Below, piece after piece: positions 25,201-48,764 of a stretch of DNA of 64,000 nt. The position numbers were made by a program, and so were the translations under genes. Under the pieces are notes generated by a model, which was not told the DNA's origin, made no database searches, and was given only the letters and a program-made list of their open reading frames with translations. Position 1 is the first letter of the stretch, and each line of letters begins with the position of its first letter. Source of the stretch: Pogona vitticeps (taxonomy: Eukaryota > Chordata > Lepidosauria > Squamata > Agamidae); NCBI RefSeq assembly GCF_051106095.1, contig NC_135794.1, forward strand, positions 22,880,747-22,944,746, written 5' to 3'.

Positions 25201-28200
25201 TAAACTGCAGGACAGTGAAACCATGGATACCGGTCCCATGGATACAGGGGTCTTAGTATATTATTGTCACCCAGAGGGGGGCACTGAGCCAGAGAGAGTG
25301 TAGCTTCTTGAGATTTGATTCAGGAATCTCCTGCACTGCATAGTAACACAAGCAAGCTTCATTTCTTTCTTCTGAAAGATGCTGGGCTTTTTTAGCTGCC
25401 TGGTCCATTGCCTAAACAGGGGCCCATAGGCCGTGGGGTCAGGATAGTGGTGGTGGCCTTCCATCACCGCTCCCATCATCCCCTAAACACCAGGGGTTCT
25501 GGAGATGTTGGATACCGCTGGAAGGCAGGACTGGAGGAAAGGAGGTTACCAAAAAAGGGGTGCAGGATCCTTAAGATGATGCTACCTCCAGGGCATTGAG
25601 TATTTTTAGCAAGGAAAAGAGTGTTCAAGGTCAGGAGGCATTCCTGGGCGCTGATTCAGAAGTGGAACAGCGTGCTGTATGTTTTGCTCTGCACTCTGAG
25701 TCAGCTTTTATTGCCACTCCCAACAGCACTGTGTGTATGTGTATTAAAAGCAAACCCACAACGCTTTAAATAGCATTGTTTTGTCCAGCTGGAGTATTTC
25801 GACACAACATTGTGTAATAGCCATGGTGCCATGCTATTGGGCCCTGAGATTTGCCGTTCGGTGAGACATGCAGAATTGTGCGAGTTTTGCGAAAATCGTC
25901 GTCAACCCAGAAAAAAAGTCTCTGCAAGAGCGAATCACGAGAGTTCGTTTCAAGCTGCCGCAATTCGGCCACAGGTGCGCCCCCACCCATGTTCATGTTC
26001 GCTCAAAGGAAAAGCAAGAAAAAGGCCCGGCGGTGATGGAAGAAGGCAGCCATCCAAACTCAGAGTCCCTGCCGTTGGCTCGGTTTTAGTTGGGATCGCT
26101 TTCCGAAAGTGATTTGCTAAGTGACTCCCTCTGTACCAAAGTGGAGGCAGAAACGTAAGAGTGTGAGAAGCAGGCATCTGGATGTTTCTGGAAGTGAAAA
26201 AGCTTGGCGCAGTTCGCTGTGTCTCTGCAGGCAGGGTGACCCGCAAACTTTGTGCGTGATGCATCTCGGGTGCCGAGCAGTTCCCACTGGGGGTACAGGC
26301 CCTCTCCCGCCGTTTGGTCATGGGGTGAGCCCGCACCAAACAGGAGCCTCTTGGGGATTCTGTCTCTGGACGTGTAGACGAAAGCGTGGAAAGGTTAGAG
26401 GCCCTCTGCTCACCTGGAGAGAACCAGGTGAGCGAAGCCTGAACAAGACACCTGCGTCCAGGACTGGGCATCGCTGTGACCTGGTCATTTTTCACTTAAG
26501 CAGTGTAACCCAGCGATTTTGGAGCTACCAGCTCAATTTTTGAGTCCCGTTATCAGAGGTGGGAAATGTTGCTGTTTTTGGCTACACCGACAAAGGATTT
26601 TTCAGGGGCTCTGGCCATGGGTTGGATCAGCTATGAGGGTTCTCGTGGCCCCCCCCCCTCAAAAAAAAGGAAAAGTTAATTTTGCTGTCCTTGCCCGTGG
26701 CAAACCGGGAGATGAAAAAGAGAGAGGAGGGATGGATATGCATGGACAGTGGCCACTTTCCTATGATGCTGTTAGACTCCGACTCCCATCTCCTCCTCCC
26801 TTGGATGTGCTGGCTGGATTCTGACGGGAGTCTCAGGTTTGCAACACCAGAAACATAGAAGAAAAAAGAACAAAGAGGCGGGGTGGATTCGATTTAAAGC
26901 TTAAAAACTGGAATTTCTTTGACAATTTGCACCAAAAAGAAGCAAACAGATTTAAATCAAGATTGAGATCACGATTTAAATCCAGTACACACACGTAAAA
27001 ATTTAAATTGTGGTTTAAATCTTGATTCCCAACTTTGAGTCCACAGATGTTCTTGGACTGCAACTCTCAAAAAATCTTGACCAGCACATGGTTACTGATG
27101 AAGGCTTCTGGGAATGGCAGTCTAAGAACATCTGGAGACCTAAGGTTGGGAACCACCAGTTTATGTGATTTCTTTTTTTTTAAATAATTGTTTTTATCCC
27201 TTTTGCGTGTTTTGAATTAATGAAGCCAATCTGCTTTGATGTTCTGGTGGTAGCTGGGTTTGAACCTTGGAAGAAGGAAAACCAACTCCCCGTCAACGTC
27301 CCAAGCAGCCTTCCTTGTTGGCTTGACCTTGTCTTCTCTCTCTTTATCTCTTCTCTGGCCCCGTTGCCCCTTTCCTCTCTTAGCCTCCGCCTCTGACAGC
27401 GCTGAGCCTTCCTCGGAAGAACAAGACAAGTCGCTCGACAAACCAAAGCAGAAAAAAACTCGATGCTACATGTGCCGGAAGAAAGTGGGCCTGACCGGTA
27501 AGTTCGGAACTCGGGATGCAAAGGACACCGTCGGGCGTCTGAGCTTGTAGTTTTTGAGCTCAGGCAGATTCCTGACATTCAGCATCCCTTTGACAAAGGG
27601 CCAGTGTAGGAGCAGCAAAGAGAGGTTTATGTACTGTATGACCTCCCTTTATCCGCAGGATCGGTATCCACTGATCCGCCGTCTGAAAATATTTAAAATA
27701 TTAAAAGTAAAATCCCCCAAATACCCTGTTTCCCCGAAAATAAGACCTAACCTGAAAATAAGCCCTAGTAGGATTTTTTTAGGATGCTGGTCATATAAGA
27801 CCTTCCCCAAAAATAAGCCCCAGTGAAGTGAAACCTCGCCCTCCACACTTGTGCAGCAACCAGAAGAGGACATGACTGTATTGAATAAATGTAGAGTGTT
27901 GTACGTGAAAAAAAATAAACATTCCCTGAAAGTGAGCCCCAGTGCAGTTTTTAGAGCAAAAAATAATATGAGTAGGTATTTTCAACTAGGATGTTCCCAG
28001 AACTGGCCATTAGAGGGCGCTAAAGACCGTGCAATGCATAGCATTTCCTATTATAATAGCCTTTGCTATAATCCACATTTTTCAGCATCCTCTGGAGGGT
28101 TTGGAACCAATCCCCTGTGGATATGGGGGGGAATTTTCTTTCTTTCAAACCTGGGACCCCTCCTTGGCAAGAGCTTAGCAAGGATGGCTTATTGTGCCTA

Positions 28201-28678
28201 GCAAATCTGCTGGCTGGGGCTAATGGGAGTTGGAGTTGAACTGCATTCGGAGGGCCTTGTCACCCCCCCTCCCTTGAAGATGGGCTGTAGCTCTTGATCT
28301 TGTTTTGGTCTAGAGCTCTGAAGGCCCACACCACCATCCCATGAACGGCTGGATAGTTCAGTGGTTCAGGCCTCCGGCTGGGAGTTCGATTCCCCACTGG
28401 GCCTCCCTGATGGAGGCTGGACTTGATGATCCCATGGGGTCCCTTAGATCCAACGTCATTCTAGGACGGTGATTATTATTTCTCGAAGCTGGTGCTATTC
28501 CGCCTCTGTCTCTTTCTCCTCCTGCTCAGGGTTCGAGTGCCGGTGCGGGAACGTTTATTGTGGGGTCCACCGCTACTCCGACGTCCACAGCTGTTCCTAC
28601 AATTACAAAGCCGACGCCGCCGAGAAAATCAGAAAAGAGAACCCTGTCGTGGTTGGGGAAAAGATCCAGAAGATATGA
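19106..28678 (+). CDS. ZFAND6: ZFAND6, AN1-type zinc finger protein 6 (whole coding region, six exons)
   Basis: ZFAND6 binds polyubiquitin through its N-terminal A20 finger and is linked in the literature to TRAF2/NF-kB signalling and peroxisomal protein import. Exons are 19106-19259, 19963-20074, 21149-21252, optional 23241-23462, 27384-27497 and 28530-28678, all with AG/GT borders and compatible phases. Without the optional exon they give 210 residues, against 208 in human as I recall it. The A20 finger has C14, C18, C30 and C33. The linker is Ser/Pro/Glu-rich. The AN1 finger has ligands C151, C154, C165, C167, C172, H175, H181 and C183, and the C-terminus is [14 protein letters not shown]. 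The ATG has A at -3 and G at +4. With the optional exon the product is 284 residues and the AN1 ligands shift by 74. Identity is certain; inclusion of the extra exon is inference. Confidence 0.96.
19489..19962. other. ZFAND6 intron 1 with a palindromic MITE
   Basis: The intron holds an inverted-repeat element at about 19647-19822. It begins TTTTTCCATGTATAAAATGC and ends TTATACATGGAGGG...ATATACATGGAAAAATACCG. The arms are complementary, as expected for a small non-autonomous DNA transposon. The rest is unremarkable. Confidence 0.5.
19963..20074 (+). CDS. ZFAND6: ZFAND6 coding exon 2 (linker)
   Basis: Encodes [20 protein letters not shown] and the next 17 residues of the Ser/Pro-rich linker, matching the vertebrate pattern. 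The acceptor is a tandem CAGCAG: the first AG (19961-19962) gives the length expected from human, while the second would drop one alanine. The donor is AG|GTAAAA. Confidence 0.95.
20535..20815. mobile_element. Long inverted-repeat element in ZFAND6 intron 2
   Basis: Two arms of about 75 bp face each other. The left reads TTGGCTGTGTTCTGAAGGTT, GTTCTTCCTAATGTTTCGC and CTCCGTGGCTGGC. The right reads GCCGGCTACAGAGACTGGC, AAAACGTTAGGAAGAACGA and CCTTCAGAACACAGCCAAAG. A spacer of about 90 bp separates them. I have seen this sequence style in lizard repeats but cannot name its family with confidence. It has no coding capacity. Confidence 0.7.
21149..21252 (+). CDS. ZFAND6: ZFAND6 coding exon 3 (linker)
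   Basis: Follows acceptor CATCCTTTAG and encodes (S)[18 protein letters not shown] then [16 protein letters not shown]. It corresponds to the human linker segment ending ...TEDVQA. It ends in phase 1 with donor AAG|GTCAGT. Confidence 0.95.
22773..23012 (+). repeat. tRNA-derived SINE in ZFAND6 intron 3
   Basis: Full-length style copy. It starts GCTGGCTGGATAGCTCAGTG and has the B box GAGTTCGATTCCCC. The middle contains GCCTTGGGCCAGCTGCACAG and the tail CATCAGAATTGACTTGATTG followed by a short ATG-rich run. Confidence 0.88.
23241..23462 (+). CDS. ZFAND6: ZFAND6 candidate optional exon (74 acidic residues)
   Basis: The segment starts after ...AACAACTAG and ends at ACGATAG|GTAAGT, a strong donor; the acceptor has a weak pyrimidine tract. 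Its length of 222 bp is a multiple of three and its phase is 1-1, matching both neighbouring exons, so it can be included or skipped without shifting the frame. The required frame is fully open ([20 protein letters not shown] at the start, [18 protein letters not shown] at the end), whereas both other forward frames hit early stops. About a quarter of residues are Asp or Glu, with many Ser/Thr and few basic residues, suggesting a disordered linker. I know no counterpart in human or chicken ZFAND6. Splice evidence is needed, so it could still be chance. Confidence 0.6.
24498..24564. mobile_element. Small palindromic MITE remnant
   Basis: GAACTACAAGCCCCATCATC faces GGCTGGTGGGGTTTGTAGTC across a short loop containing CATTGGTTATCCTGGC. 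It belongs to the recurring 'actacaa-ccca' family in the window. Confidence 0.55.
25058..25262. mobile_element. Pogo/Tigger-like MITE
   Basis: Contains TTTACCGTGGATACCTGAAA and CCGCAGATAAATGAACC at the left, and GTGAAACCATGGATACC with CCCATGGATACAGGGG at the right. This is the 'GGATACC...CCGCAGATA' vocabulary of Tigger-type elements. No transposase reading frame remains. Confidence 0.5.
26875..27022. repeat. Dispersed GATTTAAATC-rich repeat
   Basis: Repeated GATTTAAATC-like units, also readable as a spurious DLNxDLN peptide on the minus strand. It resembles the block at 11605-11750. The family was not identified. Confidence 0.5.
27023..27160. mobile_element. Palindromic hAT-like MITE, diverged copy
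   Basis: The left end TTCCCAACTTTGAGTCCACA and the right end GACCTAAGGTTGGGAACCAC are complementary. The inner arms carry CTTGGACTGCAACTCTCA and GGCAGTCTAAGAACATCTGG. It is the same family as 41133-41268, with more substitutions. Confidence 0.75.
27384..27497 (+). CDS. ZFAND6: ZFAND6 coding exon 5 (start of AN1 finger)
   Basis: Follows TTTCCTCTCTTAG. It encodes (A)[20 protein letters not shown], then [18 protein letters not shown], including the first AN1 cysteines C151 and C154. It ends in phase 1 with donor ACCG|GTAAGT. Numbering is that of the 210-residue form. Confidence 0.96.
27630..28135. mobile_element. Tigger-like element interrupted by another DNA repeat, in ZFAND6 intron 5
   Basis: Outer parts look Tigger-like: CCTCCCTTTATCCGCAGGAT and CGGTATCCACTGATCCGC on the left, GGTTTGGAACCAATCCCC and TGTGGATATGGGGG on the right. 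Between them, from about 27718, sits a different repeat. It opens with CCCTGTTTCCCCGAAAATAA and contains AAAATAAGCCCCAGTGAAG and AACATTCCCTGAAAGTGAGC. The arrangement suggests a later insertion into an older element. Exact limits were not fixed. Confidence 0.5.
28343..28475 (+). repeat. Short tRNA-derived SINE
   Basis: Starts ACGGCTGGATAGTTCAGTGG, has B box GAGTTCGATTCCCC, then GGCTGGACTTGATGATCCC and a GGGGTCCCTTAGATCC tail. It lies just before the last ZFAND6 exon. Confidence 0.85.
28530..28678 (+). CDS. ZFAND6: ZFAND6 last coding exon (AN1 finger and C-terminus)
   Basis: Follows CTCCTCCTGCTCAG and encodes (G)[48 protein letters not shown] and TGA. It supplies the remaining AN1 ligands and the invariant C-terminal tail shared by ZFAND5 and ZFAND6. 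Confidence 0.97.
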
Positions 28679-29890
28679 ACTGCTACTCTTTGCTGGAATA
28701 TTAAAAAAAAAAATCTGACCATCTGCCGACGAAATCGACTTGAGCTTCTTCCTGTGCTCGACCCTGACACACAGACACACACATTCCCCCCTCCCCAGCC
28801 CGGCCCAAACCTTCCATGCTTCCCCCCCCAAAAAAAAATAAACCCGCTTCGAATTCAGTCATCAGGAACACGTCGTCGGCTGTGTATCCCGGATCATGCA
28901 TGTCATTGGAAATCATAGATGGCTCCTCCTTTTTTTAGGACATGGCGTAAAACACGTCTTTCACCACCGTCTCCTCTCCCCCCCCCCGCCCCACCCCCAC
29001 AAGACACCCTCCTCCGGCTGAAGACTTTTAAAAAATTAACTTTGACACTTCTCCGATTCACGATGATGCCCTTTTGGCCTCGAACCAATGCCATGGCTAT
29101 CCAAGTATTATCCTTTAAAGATGATTTTTAATTTTAGTTGAGTGCAGAGGGTGGGTTTATATATATATGATATATATGATATTATATATATATATGATGC
29201 AAACACAGACAGATATTACAGAGGGGCATCCGTGCTTGGTTTCTTATAGTACTAAACATGCATGCGTTAACTCGGCCATTTCCCTTTTTTTCTTCCTTCA
29301 TTTTTGTATATAGCTTTTTTCTCTGCGGCACAAATTTCGTTTTCTTACCCCTTTTTTGCTTCTTCTAATCACTTCTTTTTTTCCCTCTTTTCTCTCTCCC
29401 CCCCCCTTTTCTTCTGATAACGCCTTGTACGGCACAACTAGCAATCAGTAACTGAATGTATTTTAATCATTACGGCTGCTTGAGGTTTTTTTTTTGTTCC
29501 CCCCCCATTAACAAAGGTTTATGCATTCATTAGCATAATAGCTTGTTTGCACCCACTACTTATTTATGTAAGAATCATTCATAAATGAGCGTGTGTCTGA
29601 AAGAGTGTGTATGTCGGAGAAAGAGTGAGTGCACGCACTGAGATTCTAAAGTTTGTGTGGTATTTTTTTTTCTCTCTCTTCCAAAATTTAACTTTTAGGT
29701 TTTTCTTTTCTTTTCCGCGTGAATGTGGAGGGATTGTTCTGCACTTCATAGCTGACTGCTGGTTTTCTTGGGGTTTCTGTTATGGGGTTCCTTATGTACA
29801 CCAATATGAAGAATGATGAAGTTTTAACTGTATTGTATTTATGTTCATTCACGTCTTTAACTTTGATTAAAATAAAATTTTTAAAAATCA
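28679..29890 (+). other. ZFAND6: ZFAND6 3' UTR
   Basis: AT-rich sequence running from the stop codon to a polyadenylation signal at 29871-29876. It contains an (AT)-rich run at about 29156-29195, several ATTTA motifs, and an earlier AATAAA at 28837-28842 that could give a short transcript. GT-rich sequence at about 29939-29960 fits the downstream cleavage element. Confidence 0.75.
29871..29876 (+). promoter_or_regulatory. ZFAND6: ZFAND6 polyadenylation signal AATAAA
   Basis: AATAAA in the context GATTAAAATAAAATTTTTA, followed about 65 bases later by a GTGTGTGT run. Its position at the end of the AT-rich 3' UTR makes it the best distal site. Confidence 0.7.
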
Positions 29891-32460
29891 GGAGTCCGAG
29901 GCGGTTGGGCGAGTTACTTTATACAGCAGAGGAGGGGAGGTGTGTGTGTGTGTGTGTTTGTCTCTCTGTGGAGGTGCACCTGAAAGAAGAAAAGAAAGAG
30001 TCAATTGGCCATTATGTGAATTGTAGTTCAAAACTACCGAAATGGCCCCCAATGCCCTCCTTTGGGTTCGACACGTTGCTGCTACATTGGCAAAGGGTTG
30101 AGAAGAGTCAGGCTCAAGTTGGAAGTCAACGTTTATCCTGGAAGCACAAATCCCAGCGTTACGTGCAACTGGGGCCCTCTTGGTTTGCCTTGGTTGTCCA
30201 ACTTGGTGTGGGAGTTACAACCTAGGAATTCTGTGGCCGGATGGAATCCTGGATCAAGCCCCACCATCCATCGGATCCCAACCCGTCGGCAGGTGCAGGA
30301 GTCTTCCAACTGCTGTGTCCCAGATGGCTGGCCATCCGGAAGTGCTCTGGCGAAGGACGCCTCTAGCCCTGCTTCCTAAGGAAGACTTCTGTGACACCCT
30401 TGAACATTAGGGCGTCCCCTTTAGCCAGGATCTGTGCCCATGCCATCACCCTGCTCTGTGGAGAGAGAGAGAATCCTTTCCAACTTCTGCAGGCTAGACC
30501 TTCCGTTGGCTTGAGACCACTCTTGATTTACACTTGAGTCCTAACCTGTGAAGTTCCAACATCACCTGCTTTCCTCCAAGAGGCGACCAGCACCAGTTCA
30601 GACTGGATATAATTCTCGAGTGATGCTGGAAGGACAACCAAATCCATGGCGAAATGGGTCAATGTTTGGGGTCAATGCAATGAGGTCTTCCTTTGTGATG
30701 AGGTGTCTGTACGTTGTTGTTTAATAACATTATAATTGGTCTGTAAAATGTATTTCTTCCGAGAAAACGGGAAGGCCCGGCCAGGTTTCACGGGGATTTG
30801 GGCCTGTATTTATTTTACAAGAACTTGCCCTATTTTACTTCCGAACCGAAACCCATTCCTTGTCGGAAGGACTCCGTGAATTTTGAAATGGAGCATCTGA
30901 ATTTTGAAGACCCTGCAGAAAGCTTCTGTGTAGGGGAAAGAGGTGTAACAGACATATGGGCCTTAGTGAGAAGAGCAGTCAAAATGCATTTTTGATGGGG
31001 AAAGGGATTCCCCCAAAGTGAGTAGGGGTGCAGCACAAAATGCCATACAAAAATGTGCGGGTTATGCATGTACTTCATTGAATCATGTGGTTGGAAGGGG
31101 CTGAGAAGACCGTCAAGTCCAATTCGCCCCCCCCAAAATGCAGGAATCGAAGTTAAAGTGTATCTGACAGATGGCTGCCTAATCTTGAATACCCCCAGTG
31201 TTTAAGCGCTCCCCACCTCCCAAGGTCATGGGTTTCGTTGTTGTACTGCTCTAACAGTTAGGACGTTTTTCCTGATATTCACCCAAAATCTCGCTTCCTG
31301 TCACTTGAGCCCATTGTTGCGTGTCCTGCACTCTGGGATGATCAAGAACAGATCCTGCCCCTCCTTTGCAGGACTATCTTTTAAATATTTGTAAAGTGTT
31401 ATCTCCCCTCAGTCTGGTTTTCTCAGGGCTCAATGCGCCCAGTTCTTCCAGTCTGTCCTCCTTTCGAGAAATGTGCACATAGGCAAGAATGCACCTCAAC
31501 CTAGGGAGAAATCGACCTTTTTTGCAGAGGGCAGTTGGGGAGAGAAAGAATCGTTTGGGATGAACCAAACATGGATCCTTCTGGAACTTCGAGAATGTTC
31601 CAAAACTTGGGGAGAGAAAAGGAAATGAGAAACGGAAACAGATTTTGCCTTCCTTAGTTTGAAGACGCAAGAGGATAGAGACAGAAGCAAATGCCCCTTG
31701 AATAAGCGAAAAGGTCCTGTCTTCAGTTGCCCTAATCAGCTCTTGTGAACTCAAGCCTATGGCTTCCTTTGGGAGTTGATCCATTTCGTATTTGGTCTTC
31801 CTCTCTTCCTGCTGCCTTCCACTTTTCCCAGCAATATTGTCTTTTCCAGAGAATCCTTGTCACTGCAGATTGGGGCATTCGGGGGTTGGTAGGGGACCAA
31901 ACGGCACCCCTGGGAAGATCTTCGTACTGGACCAGCGAGACCTGGCTGGGAATGGAAAGAGATGAAGATTCCACCTTTTTGCGGAACTCGGGAACACAAA
32001 AATCAAACTTTTCTTCCTCTGCATCTGCCCGAGACTGGTTTTCCCGCGCCTTCTTTCTGGACCCTGACTCTACTCTCTGCTTCCTGAGACGGGCGTGGTG
32101 TTTATTTTGAACAGGGCATGCATATAACATGTCGTACGCCAGAAGATTACTTTGGAAAACTGCAGGACAATCTCTCCAACGGAATTCGAGATCTGCTTTG
32201 TGCCGAGCGAATACTGAAATTTGCCTTTTGTTCTGAAAATTGTGTTTGTTTTTTTAAAGTGTGTATATATTTCCTGTATTTTCTGCTTGTATCTTAATAG
32301 AGCGAGTGAAAAATAAATATGGATAGTCACTAAAACTTTGCTAAAACGAGAAAGCCAGTGGTGGGTGGTCTAAGACTTTGGCCCGGTTCTGTATATCCGC
32401 TCTTGCAATGCCTGCCTGGGTCCCCACCTCTCGTGAATCCTATTTTCTCCAGGCAGGCTG
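29891..32460. other. ZFAND6-FAH intergenic gap
   Basis: About 2.6 kb between two genes on the same strand. It holds a GT run at 29941-29958, a CR1-type fragment at 31078-31470, and otherwise unassigned sequence. Open frames at 31374-32130 lack family similarity and probably arose by chance. Confidence 0.5.
31078..31470 (-). mobile_element. CR1-type LINE 3' fragment
   Basis: Reversed CR1 3' region: AATCATGTGGTTGGAAGGGG, CGTCAAGTCCAATTC, TTGTACTGCTCTAACAGTTA, TTTTCCTGATATTCACCC, TGTCCTGCACTCTGGGATGA and a TCTCCCCTCAGTCTGG stretch. About 390 bp, 5'-truncated. Confidence 0.85.
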
Positions 32461-32681
32461 TGGTTAATCACATTTCAGGATAGCAAAGGGTGGAAGCCAG
32501 CAGCTGAGTCACGCTGAACCCTGGTCTTAATTTCCCCAGGAAGGGGTGGGCTGGAGAAGCTGAGCTCCGATTGGCTTTTTTTCCTTCTTCTTTAACGGAG
32601 AAGGGAGGAACTTGGCGGTGAAAACATCTGGAGAGTCTCTTGAGCCTTTCCCTGTCTTGCTCCTGCAGGAGGGAGACGGGC
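32461..32681 (+). promoter_or_regulatory. FAH: Probable FAH promoter and 5' UTR
   Basis: Directly upstream of the FAH ATG. An inverted CCAAT box (CCGATTGGCT, ATTGG at 32570-32574) lies about 110 bases before the start codon. TGAGTCA at about 32505-32511, an AP-1 core, sits in a MARE-like context. GGTTAATCA near 32463 resembles an HNF1 half site, which would suit a liver-expressed enzyme. No TATA box was found and the transcription start was not located. Confidence 0.45.
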
Positions 32682-45669
<12,988 letters not shown>

Positions 45670-45805
45670 GGCTTTTCTTTCGAGAGTCTCCTGGTGGCGG
45701 GGAAGAGGAGAGACGAAGGAATAAAGAAGAAAGATTGCAGTTGATTGTATTTCTGAGCCTGTTGTTGTGGCGAATAAACAGAAAGTAGGCCTCTTGGACA
45801 TATCT
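45670..45805 (+). other. FAH: FAH 3' UTR with polyadenylation signals
   Basis: A short 3' UTR. AATAAA occurs at 45720-45725 and, more convincingly, at 45773-45778, followed by a GT-rich element GAGGTGTTATGTT near 45807. The human FAH 3' UTR is also short, as I recall. Confidence 0.7.
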
Positions 45806-47112
45806 TGAGGTGTTATGTTCCCAAAATTCTACAGCCATATCAATGATATTCCTTATAAGCAGAGCGCGGTCTTGCTAAGTTAGTAAGAAGAGGAAAACCT
45901 CTGAATATCAGAAAGGTTAGTGAAGTACACGTCCCATCTCGCCCGGAGTTCTTCTCCTCAGGAAAATAAGCGAACTAATATTTATGATAGGAAGAACATG
46001 GAGTCACAGATGGGGGTAGCAACCCTAGCTCTAATTCATCCTGAGATGCAGAAGTCATGCAGCCCCCCCTTCTAGCCCCCCCCAACCAAAGCAAGATGTC
46101 TCCTTTCCAAGAGATGGTTGAGAAGATGATGAAAAAGAGACATCGGTGAAGAGCAATAGTCTGTAGTGACGGAAGGCCAACACGAGCCAAGAGTTATCCA
46201 AGGTGCTGGACGTATTGGCCAGCTCCCATGGCGTGGATTCACACATACACAATAAATTTGAGTTATGTGCCTCTTGCAAAAACCTCTTGGACATTTGGTG
46301 CCACTTGCCTAATAGACTGGTTGTTGTGGTTCCCGTTTCTAATCCTATCTCATCACTAGCCATTGTGGCTACCAAAGGAGATTTTCATACATGCCTCTCC
46401 TTCAGTCAGTGATGTACCTGCATTTCTTCTTATAGATATGTTGCCCAGCAAAACCCAGCAGCTCTCCTGTGATGGCTTCTGGCAGCTTGTCTCTGGCCCT
46501 CTTTAATTTCACCCAGTGCGAACTGTGCTCAGATTTGCTTGCAATGCGCACCACCTCCCATCATGTCAAGGAGGGGAGAAATGTACTTTAAATGAGGATT
46601 AATGGGAAGGAAATGTGACAGAATAGATAAATCAATCCTGATGGAACACAGTGCCCATAAAATGGGACCTTTCTCAGCAAATGCCAGGAAACGAGCAACG
46701 ATAAAAGTTCTCTTCAGAGAGACAAGCGATTTGCTGTGCTATACATACGGCTGATGCCGTAACATGAACAACTAGCTGAGTATTTGCTCTCCTTTCCTGT
46801 TTGTCTCTGTGGAAAGCTATTTCCTTCCTAAATTTCTCAGTATCTGATGAGGTTCTGTCACCAGTGATGGATAGCTATATTTCAATGTCATCGGATCTGG
46901 CTGTGTCACGTTATTGTCTGAGGAAAGCTATTGCCCAACACGGTATGTTGATATAAAGCTGGGTGTGGAGAATCAAGGTTTACTGCATCTAATAACAAAT
47001 CTGTTCACAAAGATGGAGAGAGAGGAGACCAAAAAGTATATTTACCCTTCAGGCTTCGATTGATTTAGCAACCATGGATTCATTCCCAGGAGCCATGGAA
47101 ACCCATCATGAG

Positions 47113-47203
47113 GACAGTGGTCCCCAAGATGTTTTTGGACTACAACTCCCAGAAGCCTTCACCACTAGCTGTGCTGGCTAGGATTTCTGAGAGTTGTAGC
47201 CAA
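47113..47203. mobile_element. Truncated palindromic hAT-like MITE
   Basis: ACAGTGGTCCCCAAGATG, TTTTTGGACTACAACTCCCA, GAAGCCTTCACCACTAGCTG and GATTTCTGAGAGTTGTAG belong to the family seen intact at 41133-41268. The right terminal repeat is missing. Confidence 0.7.
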
Positions 47204-47344
47204 TAGTATAATAAACATTTTGCATAAATTGATTACAGACAGGCCACCCGTATAATTCTGAGGTTGCCTGGCCTCACCCGGCGTGATCTGCAAGCAGCCT
47301 TGCTTCACAACAACCTGGTGGGGGTATGTTGACGGTATAATAAT

Positions 47345-47545
47345 CATGTGCTCATTAAGTTCGTTTTCATGGTTTTCCAGGTAGAGAATGCTCAGGAGAA
47401 GTTTGGGGCAGTTCCGGGACTGTGCAGCTGGCCCAAGGCCACCCAGGCTGGCTCTACTCACAGGAGGCACCCAGTGGGGAAATCGAACTCCCAACTCTCT
47501 GACTCCACAGCAGAGACCTAAACCATTGAGCTATCCAGCCAGCTA
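47345..47545 (-). repeat. tRNA-derived SINE
   Basis: Reversed copy with TTTTCCAGGTAGAGAATGCT, GCAGCTGGCCCAAGGCCACC, GAAATCGAACTCCCAACTC and ATTGAGCTATCCAGCCAGC. Confidence 0.88.
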
Positions 47546-48764
47546 ACTGTGGGGTTTGGATCGGTAAAGAGGAAGTGGCTAAGCTAATTCAAAGGATGGG
47601 GATTTGTGTCACATGATTTGCTGTCAACTCCGACTTAAGTAGCTCTGCTGACTCAATGTGGGTTCCCCCCCAAAATGTCTCAGATTTGAGTCGTGACTTA
47701 GAACCCACCCACCCACCCCCTCCCTTTTTCTGGGGGAAAAAAAGCTTATTTTTCATAGGGTCTCAAATTTGGATCTTGGGACTCTGGACTTGGTACCAAA
47801 GATTCAGACTTGGACGCAAAGACTTGCCAATATCCCTGGCTAAACTCACTGGCCATGTTTCGTCTCTCACAATGGTGTGTCTACAACAACAACAACACTC
47901 CAAGTATGTGTATTTCCCCACATGACTGGCCTATGAGGTTAGTCTTCCCCCCTTCCCACTCCCCCCCCCCCGGTATATGTCCATCCATTAGTAATGTACG
48001 GTCTCAATTATTTTGCCTCCTCCCATTTTTTATTCTACCCTCCTGGTTTTGCAGATGGTGTCTTTAAATGAAAAAAAAAATAAGAAGAAGATTGAAGAGT
48101 TTAGAAAACTCTGCTGGATCGTTTCCAACGTGAGAGATTGTAGCTGGCTCTAAGAGATTGCACAAACCATCCCTTTCTTGTTGATGCACTGAAACAAGCG
48201 CAAGATGCGGCACTACGGAAGGGAAACGGTCCAAATGTTGCCAAGGCTGAATCAGACACCATGACTGCTGTCAGGGTTGCTGCTTTCTTTGCTGGCACCG
48301 AATTGGATTTTCTAAACGGTACCCGAGGAGTAAAATCAATCTCCCTCCCCCCCTCAGCAGCTGGAAACCCCACCTGGAAGATATTGTGAAGGATGCAGAC
48401 ACAAATATTAGTTAAGCAGCAGCATTAAAGCTGCAAAGAACATCCGTGTTCACACCCGGAGACTTCCAAGCTCAAACACTGGGGGAAGCGTGTGTTGGTC
48501 CTGTTCATATCTATCAGAGATCACTTTGGGTGCATATAAAGCGTGCTAACAACACCTCTCAGTTTAGCAAGCAAAATGAGAAGCATTTCCCCTTCTTTTT
48601 GGAAATCAGGTGCACAAACCTCAGCCCCCTTTTTCTGTATTTAGGCAGTAGGTTATTAGACCCCGAGCCAGCCATGCACATGGATCCAGAAACCTTTTCT
48701 CCTACAAAGTAAATTCAAATCTGCATCATGGTTCAGTTAGAACACCCTTTCTGCCCTTGATTAT

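Larger units (their letters stand above)
23463..27383. other. ZFAND6 intron between optional exon and AN1 exon
   Basis: No further coding exon was found. The intron contains MITE-like palindromes (24498-24564), a pogo/Tigger-like element (25058-25262), a GATTTAAATC-rich repeat (26875-27022) and a diverged hAT-like MITE (27023-27160). A 181-residue minus-strand frame at 25950-26495 looks accidental. Confidence 0.5.

Noticed and set aside
25950-26495. 181-codon minus-strand open frame in a ZFAND6 intron
   Set aside because: No recognisable domain; the opposite strand also has long frames, so this looks like a GC-rich chance opening.
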